Shown: positions 1 to 7,412 of the stretch, in pieces
Layout: each line of letters starts with the position of its first letter
Numbering within the stretch: position 1 is the first letter of the stretch
Translations under genes and position numbers: made by a program
DNA from: an uncultured Eggerthellaceae bacterium
GTDB taxonomy: Bacteria > Actinomycetota > Coriobacteriia > Coriobacteriales > Eggerthellaceae
DNA: 64,000 bases
Assembly (NCBI GenBank): GCA_937892845.1
Contig: CALBGP010000013.1
Location: 70,478-134,477, forward strand
Reading direction: 5' to 3'
Notes under the pieces: model-generated
Seen by the model: only the letters and a program-made list of their open reading frames with translations
What the model was told of the DNA's origin: nothing
Databases searched by the model: none

Positions 1-693
1 GCCAATGCTTCGGAATTCGTCTCACGTCTCGCCTCGGAGGGGATAAGGCTGTCGGTCATTCCCGGTCAAAAGGAAGCGGAGCTGTCCTTCTCGGGAGCGG
101 CTGATGGGTATGCCGGCCGTCCTGTCGCCGTGGTTGACATCGGCGGAGGCTCTACGGAAGTGATCGCGGGTGTCTCGCGCCCTGCATCCCAGGGCGGTGT
201 TGAGATCTTCGACCGCCATTCGTTTGACGTGGGATGTCGCCGCATGACGGAGCGGTTCCTCGAATCCGATCCGCCCAGCCAGGGCGAACTCGATGCCGCC
301 AGGCAATGGGCTGCCCGCGAAATGGCGGGCTTCATCGGCGGACTGCCCGAAACAGAGCGTCTGATAGCCGTCGCGGGAACGGCGACCACTGCTGTCTCCA
401 TCCGCGATGCCATGGAAGTTTACGATCCTGACAGGGTGCACGGTTCAATCGTGACGCGCAAGCAGCTTCAGGAGGTTTATGACCGGATACGCGTCATGCC
501 TTTGGGGGCCAGGCAGAAGGTCACGGGTCTGCAGCCGCAACGCGCATCCGTCATCGTTGCGGGCTTTCTTATCCTGGATGTGGTGCTTGAGGCCTTCGGC
601 GCAGAGTCGTTCACGGTCAGCGAGCATGACATTCTCCAGGGAATTGTCCTGGATGCCGTGTCGAAGGCATGCAGAAACCATGCGGACGCGTGA
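1..693 (+). CDS. Ppx/GppA family phosphatase, 5'-truncated by the window edge
   Basis: The frame is open from base 1 to the TGA at 691-693, so only the C-terminal 230 residues are present and the start lies upstream. The sequence VVDIGGGSTEV (from about base 127) is the phosphate-binding signature of the sugar-kinase/Hsp70 fold in exopolyphosphatase and pppGpp phosphohydrolase. The preceding SVIPGQKEAELSFSGA matches the usual lead-in to that motif, and AVAGTATT is the second nucleotide/phosphate loop. The family hydrolyses polyphosphate or converts pppGpp to ppGpp; the two activities cannot be told apart here. A tRNA gene follows 45 bp downstream. Confidence 0.88.
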   Translation, partial: ANASEFVSRLASEGIRLSVIPGQKEAELSFSGAADGYAGRPVAVVDIGGGSTEVIAGVSRPASQGGVEIFDRHSFDVGCRRMTERFLESDPPSQGELDAARQWAAREMAGFIGGLPETERLIAVAGTATTAVSIRDAMEVYDPDRVHGSIVTRKQLQEVYDRIRVMPLGARQKVTGLQPQRASVIVAGFLILDVVLEAFGAESFTVSEHDILQGIVLDAVSKACRNHADA

Positions 694-738
694 AGTTTTG
701 CTAATATGATTTTTCGCGGCCAATCGCGGATACGCAAT

Positions 739-822
739 GGGAGCGTGGTGGAACGGCATACACAGCGGACTTAAAATCCGCCGCCGCAAGGCTTGAGGGT
801 TCGAATCCCTCCGCTCCTACCA
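739..822 (+). tRNA. tRNA-Leu (anticodon UAA)
   Basis: An 84-nt cloverleaf with encoded CCA (820-822). Acceptor arms GGGAGCG (739-745) and CGCTCCT pair with one G-T. The anticodon stem GCGGA/TCCGC encloses the loop CTTAAAA, giving anticodon TAA. A long variable arm, as in class II tRNAs, and the T-loop sequence GGGTTCGAATCCC are visible. Confidence 0.97.
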
Positions 823-871
823 CTGACGTGAAACGGTCGTGACTGAACTACAAACCATGGAAGGCACATCG

Positions 872-1942
872 ATGACATCAGCTGAACAGAGAATGGCGGA
901 CCTCAATGAGCTTCTGGCCGCCCTCAGCAACCCCCCTTCGACGTTCGAGGAATATCTTGACATGTACGCGGACATCGTGGGAGATCTGGTCAACACCTAT
1001 ATCCCGCATGGCACGCATGCGGACATGGATAAATACCTCTACACCCCGCTGCTCGATTACAGCCGCAACGGGGGCAAGCGCCACAGGCCGCTGATCTGCG
1101 TTGCGGCATGCATGGCCGTCGGCGGGGATGCGCGCAAGGCGCTGTCTGCCGCTGCTGCCATCGAGCACTTCCATACCGCTGCGCTCATCCATGACGATAT
1201 CGCCGATGAAGCTACGCTGCGCCGCGGCGAGCCGTGCCTGCACTTGACCCAGGGCCTGGGTCTGGCAATCAATGCGGGGGATCTGGGCCTCATGCTGGTC
1301 AACGGCACCGTCATGCATGATCCTGCGCTCGATGACCATACCAAGGTTCGTGTCGTGACCGAACTCATCGATATGACGCGTCGTACCATCGAAGGCCAAG
1401 CGCTTGATCTGGGTTGGGCCCATGATGCCCGCTACGACATCACGCCCGACGACTACCTCATCATGGCCATCCATAAGACCGCCCATTACTCCGGAGCGGT
1501 GCCGCTGGCAATCGGCGCCATCATCGGAGGAGGCAGCGAACTTGAGGTCGAAGCTCTGCGCAACTACGGATTGGACACCGGTCTGGCGTTCCAGATCCAG
1601 GACGACCTGCTCAACATCGAAGGCGATCCCGAAACCGTGGGCAAGGACTTCTGCAGCGATATCACCGAAGGCAAGCGAACGCTTATGGCCGTCCATGCCC
1701 TGCAGAATTCCAATCGTCGCGATCGTTTGGAAGAGATCCTTTCCAGCAAGACCACCGATCCTGCGATGCTTGCGGAGGCGGTCGAAATCATGCGCGAGAG
1801 CGGTTCTATCGACTACGCCCGCAATTACGCGGAGCATCTGACAAGCATTGCGAAAACGCGCCTGATCGACATGATCGCACCCAGCCCCGCACGCGATCTG
1901 CTGGTCTCCATGGCCGACTATTTCGTGAGCCGTTTGAAGTAA
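872..1942 (+). CDS. Polyprenyl (geranylgeranyl/farnesyl-type) diphosphate synthase
   Basis: An all-alpha prenyltransferase that condenses isopentenyl diphosphate with an allylic diphosphate. The first aspartate-rich motif is seen in LIHDDIADEATLRRGEP and the second in QIQDDLLNIEGDPE, both needed for Mg-diphosphate binding. GGKRHRP near residue 70 and GKRTLM near residue 265 are further family blocks. The ATG at 872 is chosen because GGAAGG lies about 8 bp upstream; a GTG at 839 would add 11 residues just after the tRNA. At 356 residues it fits trans-prenyl synthases; product chain length cannot be read from sequence. It may supply the quinone or carrier-lipid side chain and complements ispD/ispF found 9 kb downstream. 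Confidence 0.9.
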   Translation: MTSAEQRMADLNELLAALSNPPSTFEEYLDMYADIVGDLVNTYIPHGTHADMDKYLYTPLLDYSRNGGKRHRPLICVAACMAVGGDARKALSAAAAIEHFHTAALIHDDIADEATLRRGEPCLHLTQGLGLAINAGDLGLMLVNGTVMHDPALDDHTKVRVVTELIDMTRRTIEGQALDLGWAHDARYDITPDDYLIMAIHKTAHYSGAVPLAIGAIIGGGSELEVEALRNYGLDTGLAFQIQDDLLNIEGDPETVGKDFCSDITEGKRTLMAVHALQNSNRRDRLEEILSSKTTDPAMLAEAVEIMRESGSIDYARNYAEHLTSIAKTRLIDMIAPSPARDLLVSMADYFVSRLK

Positions 1943-1958
1943 AGTACCGGAAGGCGGC

Positions 1959-2690
1959 ATGATGGCACCTGAAGACAACAAGGAATTCAAGCTGGGCGAG
2001 CGCCTTCTCTATCTGCGTACGCCCAATTTCCGTGGCGAAGACGTCGAGCAGCTCCAGACGGCGCTCTTGGCGCTTGGCTTTGCATGCGGCGGCGTCACGG
2101 GCACGTTCGACGCCTACACCGAAGGCGCGCTGCGCAAGTTCCAGTTGAACATGGGCCTTGACGCGGATGGCATCGCCGGCCTGCAGACGTACGCCACCGT
2201 CAAGCGCCTGCACAACGCTTGGATGGACAAGCCGCTTTTGGCGGGTGGCGAATACATGGGGTTCGCCCGCGCCGCCGATGTGCTTGAGCACCACGCCATC
2301 TGCCTGTTCGGTACGGAATCTTTCACGCGCAAGGTTGCGGGATACATGTCCAACCTTGCACTTGCCACCAATCCTCTTTCGAAGATGATGAGCGCGGATT
2401 CGCTTCTCGTGGCGCCGGATGAATCCATGCTGCTGGCGCATATCGTTCTGCCTGCTGACGCAACCGATTCTGCGGTTCCCCGCGTGTCCTGCGACGACAT
2501 GTCCGCGCTGCCCAAGCGCCTGGTTGCAGCCATGCAGGCGGCCCGCTCGGCAGCTCAGCCCGGATTGCCGGTGCGCATCGCCGTCGAAGTGATGCCGCCC
2601 GCTGCGGAGGCGACAGACCATGACGCCGACCGTCTGGCCCATCATGATGCGATCAGCCTGCTCGATTCGTTTTGCTTGGCATTTTCGTAG
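1959..2690 (+). CDS. Peptidoglycan-binding domain protein with unassigned C-terminal domain
   Basis: Residues about 25-85 form a PG_binding_1 fold: YLRTPNFRGEDVEQLQTALLALGF, a GxxDAYTEGALRKFQ block and GLDADGIAGLQTY. The remaining 150 residues are not recognised; they contain alternating hydrophobic and small residues (SLLVAPDESMLLAHIVLP) that could be a worn-down amidase-type alpha/beta domain, but I see no zinc ligands in the usual places. No signal peptide or membrane segment is visible, which is odd for a wall-binding protein. The start ATG at 1959 has GGAAGG 5-9 bp upstream, and the gene follows the prenyl synthase by 16 bp, so the two are probably co-transcribed. Confidence 0.65.
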   Translation: MMAPEDNKEFKLGERLLYLRTPNFRGEDVEQLQTALLALGFACGGVTGTFDAYTEGALRKFQLNMGLDADGIAGLQTYATVKRLHNAWMDKPLLAGGEYMGFARAADVLEHHAICLFGTESFTRKVAGYMSNLALATNPLSKMMSADSLLVAPDESMLLAHIVLPADATDSAVPRVSCDDMSALPKRLVAAMQAARSAAQPGLPVRIAVEVMPPAAEATDHDADRLAHHDAISLLDSFCLAFS

Positions 2691-2819
2691 AAGGTGCGCT
2701 TTGTCGGTAATGTGAACTCTTCATGGGGTGCGGGGCGTGCCTTCCGGGCGTCCGTGAACCGTTTGATATGATTGTCGGTATCTGCCATAGCAGACGAAGA
2801 CGCAAAGGGGCTCTGATCT

Positions 2820-3977
2820 ATGAGCAAGACACATACACATCTGAGCAGGCGCGCCTTTTTGGGCGGAGCCGTCGTGTTCGGTGCGGCCGCGCTCTGGTCG
2901 CCTGCCAACGCCTTCGCCGACCCCACTGCCGCTGAGAAGCGCGCAGAGGCGGATGCGGCGCTTGCCAAATTGAATACCATGCGTGAAAAGCTCCAGGAAG
3001 ACGCCATGAATTACGAGCGTGCGCTCGATGCCCATGATGAGGCCGTGGCGAAGATGGAAGAGGCGCAGGCCAAGATCGACGCGAACAACGTTGAGATCGC
3101 CCGGCTGCAAGACCACCTGGGAACCCGTGCACGCAGCATGTACAGGACCGGGCAGACCTCGTTTCTCGATTTGCTTTTCGGTTCCGCCACGTTTGAGGAA
3201 TTCGCTCAGAACTGGGACATCCTCCAGAAGATGAACCAGGATGACGCGGATGCGGTCGCTCAGACCAAGGCTCTGCGCGCGGACAACGAAGCGCAGAAGG
3301 AAGAGTACGCTGCCCAGGAGCAGATCGCTGCTGAACAGCTTGCTGAATCCGAGCGCATTCTGGCTGAGTCCAAGGCGCTTGCAGAGGAATACCAGGCTGC
3401 CTATGACTCCCTCGATGCTGAGGCGCAGGCCCTCTACGAAGAGGAGCAGCGCGCTGCAGCTGAGGCTGAGGCTGAGCGTCAGCGCAAGGAGTGGGAACAG
3501 CAACAGCAGCAGTCGAACAGCAACGGCAGCTCCAATAACGGCAGCTCCAACAACGGCGGCGGCTCCGGCAACGATGGCGGCGGCTCCGGTGATGATTCCG
3601 ACGGCGGTTCCGGTGGTGGCAACTACATTCCGCCCAGCGGATCTGTTGTGGATTACGCCATCTCGCAGCTGGGGGTTCCCTACGACCAGACCAATCCGCA
3701 GGTTGCCAACGACCATTTCGACTGCTCCGGTCTGTGCCAGTGGTGCTGGCTTCAGGCCACGGGCATCAACATCGGCCGCACCACCTGGGCTCAGAAGGCA
3801 AGCGCCAATTGGTGCGGGTCTCTGTCCGAAGCTCAGCCGGGCGATGTCCTCTATACTGACGGCCATGTAGGCATCTGCACTCAGGCGGGCGGCGGGGAAT
3901 ACATCCATGCACCCACGTGGGGCCAGACCGTCTCATATTCGACGTGGAGCCAGTTCTACTGCGCGCTGCGCTGGTAA
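2820..3977 (+). CDS. Tat-exported coiled-coil NlpC/P60 endopeptidase
   Basis: A secreted peptidoglycan hydrolase. Residues 1-33 are a twin-arginine signal (LSRRAFLGG, cleavage predicted after ANAFA). Residues about 35-215 are charged coiled coil of the CwlO/PcsB type, interrupted by SMYRTGQTSFLDLLFGSATFE. Residues about 225-265 are a Gln, then Gly/Ser/Asn/Asp-rich linker. The C-terminal 115 residues are NlpC/P60 with catalytic Cys in HFDCSGLCQW (about 302), His in TDGHVGIC (about 349) and a third polar residue near IHAPTWG. The coiled coil usually keeps such enzymes inactive until triggered. The start is fixed by AAAGGGG about 10 bp upstream and by the signal peptide. A Rho-independent terminator follows. 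The same coiled-coil module recurs in the gene at 24185. Confidence 0.9.
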   Translation: MSKTHTHLSRRAFLGGAVVFGAAALWSPANAFADPTAAEKRAEADAALAKLNTMREKLQEDAMNYERALDAHDEAVAKMEEAQAKIDANNVEIARLQDHLGTRARSMYRTGQTSFLDLLFGSATFEEFAQNWDILQKMNQDDADAVAQTKALRADNEAQKEEYAAQEQIAAEQLAESERILAESKALAEEYQAAYDSLDAEAQALYEEEQRAAAEAEAERQRKEWEQQQQQSNSNGSSNNGSSNNGGGSGNDGGGSGDDSDGGSGGGNYIPPSGSVVDYAISQLGVPYDQTNPQVANDHFDCSGLCQWCWLQATGINIGRTTWAQKASANWCGSLSEAQPGDVLYTDGHVGICTQAGGGEYIHAPTWGQTVSYSTWSQFYCALRW

Positions 3978-4002
3978 CCCTGGGATCTTCTCCAGTCTTT
4001 TG

Positions 4003-4032
4003 ATCCCGTCCTCCACCGAGGGCGGGATTTTT
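4003..4032 (+). terminator. Rho-independent terminator after the NlpC/P60 gene
   Basis: An 11-bp stem ATCCCGTCCTC/GAGGGCGGGAT (4003-4013 with 4018-4028, one G-T pair) is followed by five T. Confidence 0.85.
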
Positions 4033-4126
4033 CATTTCCGAGTGCACCTTTTCCCGATTCATACGTCACACACATTCGGTTCATGATTCCGCCACATATC
4101 AACTATCCAGGCTCCAGAGATTCCAG

Positions 4127-4154
4127 TTGCCTTGCCAAAACTTTGTGTTAATAT
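4127..4154 (+). promoter_or_regulatory. Promoter of tRNA-Pro
   Basis: A -35 box TTGCCT (4127-4132), a 16-bp spacer and a -10 box TAATAT (4149-4154) place transcription start about 15 bp before the mature tRNA. Confidence 0.6.
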
Positions 4155-4176
4155 GTCAAACGCTGTCGCAAGAAGT

Positions 4177-4253
4177 CGGGACGTGGCTCAGCTTGGTAGA
4201 GCGCTGCGTTCGGGACGCAGAGGCCGCAGGTTCAAATCCTGTCGTCCCGACCA
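4177..4253 (+). tRNA. tRNA-Pro (anticodon CGG)
   Basis: A 77-nt cloverleaf with encoded CCA (4251-4253). Acceptor CGGGACG pairs perfectly with CGTCCCG. Anticodon stem CTGCG/CGCAG encloses TTCGGGA, giving anticodon CGG. T-loop block GGTTCAAATCC is present. Confidence 0.97.
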
Positions 4254-4325
4254 TCTTTTTACAGCAGCCGCATCAAGTGGTTTACCGCCTGGCTTATGCC
4301 AAGGCTTTAAGATCTGGAGGGAAGA

Positions 4326-4628
4326 ATGAAGATTTTCGGCCTGGGAGTTCCTGAACTCCTCATCATCCTCGCAGTCGCTCTCATCATCTTCGGGCCTAAG
4401 AACCTTCCGAAGCTCGGTAGCGCTCTTGGCAGGACCGTGAAGAATCTCCGCGACGGCATGGGTGCCAAGAAGGAGCTTGAGGAGATGGACGACGAAGAGG
4501 TCGTCGAAGAGGTTGTCGAAGAAAAGCCCGTCCGCAAGAAGAAGGCTGCTTCCACTACTTCCAAGGCTGCTGCTGCAAAGAAAGCCGCAGCTCCGAAGCC
4601 CGAGCCTGTCGAAGAGACTGAGGAATAG
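4326..4628 (+). CDS. tatA: Sec-independent protein translocase component TatA
   Basis: A pore-forming subunit of the twin-arginine translocase. The 100-residue protein has the standard layout: a short transmembrane helix (VPELLIILAVALIIFGP), the hinge FGPKNLPKLGSALGR, an amphipathic helix, and a charged Lys/Glu/Ala-rich tail. GGAGGGA lies about 6 bp before the ATG. No tatC is in this window. Likely substrates here are the Tat-signal proteins at 2820 and 37414. TatA and TatB are hard to separate by sequence; the FGP hinge and short tail favour TatA. Confidence 0.88.
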   Translation: MKIFGLGVPELLIILAVALIIFGPKNLPKLGSALGRTVKNLRDGMGAKKELEEMDDEEVVEEVVEEKPVRKKKAASTTSKAAAAKKAAAPKPEPVEETEE

Positions 4629-4647
4629 TCTTTCGCACATACATGAC

Positions 4648-4684
4648 GGGGGCGTGCCGGCAATGCTGACATGCCCCCTTTTTT
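4648..4684 (+). terminator. Rho-independent terminator after tatA
   Basis: The stem GGGGGCGTG/CATGCCCCC (4648-4656 with 4670-4678, one G-T) is followed by six T. Confidence 0.88.
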
Positions 4685-4758
4685 ACACCGCACGCGCCAT
4701 GCGTGCATGTTTCTTTATTGAGTGGGTTCATAGAATTTCGATACAAGGGGTTTAAACC

Positions 4759-5226
4759 ATGGCTAACGATTACATTCTCACTGCCGAAGGCAAGGCGAAG
4801 CTCGAAGAGGAGCTCCATTACCTCGAAAACGAAAAGCGTGCCGAAGTCGGTGAGCGCATCAAGGTTGCCCGTGAGTTTGGCGACATTTCCGAGAATTCCG
4901 AATTCGACGATGCGAAAAACGAACAGGGCATGGTAGAGGCCCGTATTGCAGAGATCAACCAGATTCTCTCCGAGGCCACGGTTGTCACGGCTCCCAAGCG
5001 TTCCAACCGCATCAATGTGGGCAGCACCGTCACGTTGAAGATGGGTGCGGGCGAGCGCGTCTTCACCATCGTGGGCGCCGCTGAGGCCGATGCCGCTGCA
5101 GGCAAGATCTCCAACGAAAGCCCTGTCGGAGCGGCCCTTCTGGGCCACAAGAAGGATGACGAAGTGGAGGCCGTGGGCCCCACCGGCAATGTCATCAAGA
5201 TGACCGTCCTGAAGATCGAGCACTAA
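4759..5226 (+). CDS. greA: Transcription elongation factor GreA
   Basis: Rescues backtracked RNA polymerase by stimulating transcript cleavage through the secondary channel. The N-terminal coiled coil carries the acidic tip FGDISENSEFDDAKNEQ that coordinates the catalytic Mg ion, and the C-terminal FKBP-like domain contains SPVGAALLGHKKDDEVE. At 155 residues it has the family's usual length. It starts at ATG 4759 and is followed 24 bp later by lysS, so the two probably form an operon. Confidence 0.95.
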   Translation: MANDYILTAEGKAKLEEELHYLENEKRAEVGERIKVAREFGDISENSEFDDAKNEQGMVEARIAEINQILSEATVVTAPKRSNRINVGSTVTLKMGAGERVFTIVGAAEADAAAGKISNESPVGAALLGHKKDDEVEAVGPTGNVIKMTVLKIEH

Positions 5227-5250
5227 ATCGCCGCTGATTGTGAGGAACCT

Positions 5251-7227
5251 ATGACCGAGCAGCCCACCACCGTCGTTGAAGAGAACGCCGCCATCGAAGA
5301 TGACCCCATCGTCGTTCGCCGCATGAAGCGCGAAGCGCTGATTGCCGCAGGCGCGAACCCGTACGGAGAGCGTTTCGACTACACGCACCACGCAGTCGAC
5401 CTTGAGGCGAAGTACGCTGAGCTCGCCGATGGTGAATCCACGGAGGACGAAGTCAAGGTTGCCGGCCGCATCATGGCCGTGCGCGACCAGGGCAAGATTG
5501 TCTTTCTGGTCATCCGTGATGAAACCGGGGACCTGCAGCTGTTCTGCCGCATCAACGTCTTGGGAGAAGAGGCCTTTGCGGCGCTCAAGGACCTCGATAT
5601 GGGCGATTGGGTCGGCGTCACCGGCACCGTGCTGCGCACCCGTCGTGGCCAGCTGTCCGTTGCTCCCACCCAGGTCAAGCTGCTCTCCAAGAGCCTTCGT
5701 CCGCTGCCTGAGAAATTCCACGGCCTGGCCGACAAAGAGCTGCGTTATCGCCAGCGCTATGTCGACCTGATTATGAACCCCGATGTCCGTGACACGTTCA
5801 AGAAGCGTTTCACCATCATCTCCGCCATTCGCCATTACATGGAGGAGCAGGGCTTCTATGAGGTTGAAACCCCCATGCTGCAGGGCATCATGGGCGGTGC
5901 CAACGCACGTCCCTTCGTCACGCACCACAATGCGCTCGACATGGATTTCTACCTGCGCATCGCCACCGAGCTGCCCCTGAAGCGCTTGCTGGTGGGCGGT
6001 TTCGAGCGTGTTTACGAAATCGGGCGCATTTTCCGCAACGAGGGCATGGATCCCTACCACAACCCCGAATTCACCACCATCGAAGCCTACCAGGCGTTCA
6101 CCGACCTTGAGGGCATGATGGATCTGACCCAGGGCCTCATCCGGTCCGCTGCCATGGAGGCATGCGGCACGCTGCAGGTCACCTACCAGGGTGCCGAAGT
6201 CGATCTGTCCGGCAATTGGGAGCGCCGCACCATGTGCGATCTTGCTTCCGAGCATTCCGGCGAAGAGGTCAGCTTTGCCCGCACCCGTGAAGAGCTGGTC
6301 GCCATCGCTGAACGCGGCGGCGTGAAGGTGGAAGAGGCATGGGGCAAAGGCAAGCTGATCGCTGAGATTTTCGAGGCGTATGCCGAAGAGAAGCTCATCC
6401 AGCCCACGTTCGTCACCGAGCATCCTCTGGAGGTGTCCCCGCTGGCACGCAAGAAGCCCGGCGAGCCCGAGCTCACCGAACGCTTCGAGCTGTTCATCTG
6501 CGGCCACGAGTATGCCAATGCGTTCAATGAGCTCAACGACCCTGTGGATCAGGAGGAGCGCTTCGCTGCCCAGATGGAGGCGAAGGCGCAAGGCGATGAC
6601 GAGGCCATGGGCTATGACGACGACTACATCCGCGCACTCGAGTACGGTCTGCCCCCGGCGGGCGGTGTGGGCATCGGCATCGACCGCTTGGTCATGCTCC
6701 TGACGGACGCTCCCTCCATCCGTGATGTCCTGCTGTTCCCGCATATGCGTCCTGAGGCCAAGAAGGGTGCGGCTGCCGCTTCTGCGTCCGCTGCCGGCGC
6801 CGAGAAGGCCCCTGTTGCCGCAGAGGCCGCACAGCCCGAAGCGGCTCCCATCGACTTCTCCAAGGTCAAAGTGGAGCCCTTGTTCGAAGACGAAGTCGAC
6901 TTCGATACCTTCAGCAAGTCTGACTTCCGTGCCGTCAAGGTCAAGGATTGCGTGGCCGTACCCAAGAGCAAGAAGCTGCTCCAGTTCACCTTGGATGACG
7001 GCTCGGGCACCGATCGCACCATCCTTTCCGGCATTCATGCCTACTACGAGCCTGAAGAGCTTGTGGGCAAGACGCTGATCGCCATAACCAACCTGCCTCC
7101 GCGCAAGATGATGGGAATCTACTCGTGCGGCATGATCATCAGCGCCATCCACGAGGAAGACGGGCAGGAGGGTCTTAACCTGCTCATGGTGGATGACCGC
7201 ATTCCCGCAGGTGCGAAGCTGTACTGA
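5251..7227 (+). CDS. lysS: Lysyl-tRNA synthetase (class II) with C-terminal tRNA-binding domain
   Basis: Charges tRNA-Lys. Residues about 55-150 are the OB-fold anticodon-binding domain (VAGRIMAVRDQGKIVFLVIRD). Motif 2 is visible as RIFRNEGMD followed by HNPEFTTIEAY, and motif 3 as GVGIGIDRLVMLL, ending near residue 495. An Ala/Glu-rich linker (about 498-534) leads to a second OB fold, residues about 548-658 (FRAVKVKDCVAVPKSKKLLQF and IITNLPPRKMMGIYSCGMI-like segments), which is the EMAP-II/Trbp111/MetRS-C type tRNA-binding domain. Typical bacterial LysRS is about 500 residues, so the extra 150 residues are a true fusion in one uninterrupted frame. Confidence 0.95.
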   Translation: MTEQPTTVVEENAAIEDDPIVVRRMKREALIAAGANPYGERFDYTHHAVDLEAKYAELADGESTEDEVKVAGRIMAVRDQGKIVFLVIRDETGDLQLFCRINVLGEEAFAALKDLDMGDWVGVTGTVLRTRRGQLSVAPTQVKLLSKSLRPLPEKFHGLADKELRYRQRYVDLIMNPDVRDTFKKRFTIISAIRHYMEEQGFYEVETPMLQGIMGGANARPFVTHHNALDMDFYLRIATELPLKRLLVGGFERVYEIGRIFRNEGMDPYHNPEFTTIEAYQAFTDLEGMMDLTQGLIRSAAMEACGTLQVTYQGAEVDLSGNWERRTMCDLASEHSGEEVSFARTREELVAIAERGGVKVEEAWGKGKLIAEIFEAYAEEKLIQPTFVTEHPLEVSPLARKKPGEPELTERFELFICGHEYANAFNELNDPVDQEERFAAQMEAKAQGDDEAMGYDDDYIRALEYGLPPAGGVGIGIDRLVMLLTDAPSIRDVLLFPHMRPEAKKGAAAASASAAGAEKAPVAAEAAQPEAAPIDFSKVKVEPLFEDEVDFDTFSKSDFRAVKVKDCVAVPKSKKLLQFTLDDGSGTDRTILSGIHAYYEPEELVGKTLIAITNLPPRKMMGIYSCGMIISAIHEEDGQEGLNLLMVDDRIPAGAKLY

Positions 7228-7269
7228 AGTCCGCCGTGAGCTGCGCGCTAAGCAGGCAAGACTGTTTGA

Positions 7270-7309
7270 AACAATCAAGGAGAGGCACGGGTCTCTCCTT
7301 GTTGTTTTT
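7270..7309 (+). terminator. Rho-independent terminator after lysS
   Basis: The hairpin CAAGGAGAG/CTCTCCTTG, extended outward by AACAA/TTGTT with a one-base bulge, runs into a T-rich tract. Confidence 0.85.
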
Positions 7310-7339
7310 ATACGGGTGGTCAACGGGATACGGGCTCTG

Positions 7340-7369
7340 TTGGCACTCGTTGAATATGAGTGCTAGGAT
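7340..7369 (+). promoter_or_regulatory. CIRCE operator (HrcA site) overlapping the clpC promoter
   Basis: TTGGCACTC (7340-7348), a 9-bp spacer and GAGTGCTAG (7358-7366) match the CIRCE consensus at 16 of 18 arm positions with the canonical spacer. The left arm begins with a -35-like TTGGCA, and TAGGAT (7364-7369) is a possible -10 with an 18-bp spacer, so a bound repressor would cover the promoter. Confidence 0.85.
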
Positions 7370-7412
7370 GCACACTGAGAAATTGGCATTACCCGCAGAA
7401 GCGAGGATCAAT

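Noticed and set aside
4555..7323. A 922-codon minus-strand open frame.
   Set aside because: Antisense to tatA, greA and lysS; composition is that of a shadow frame and no domain is readable.
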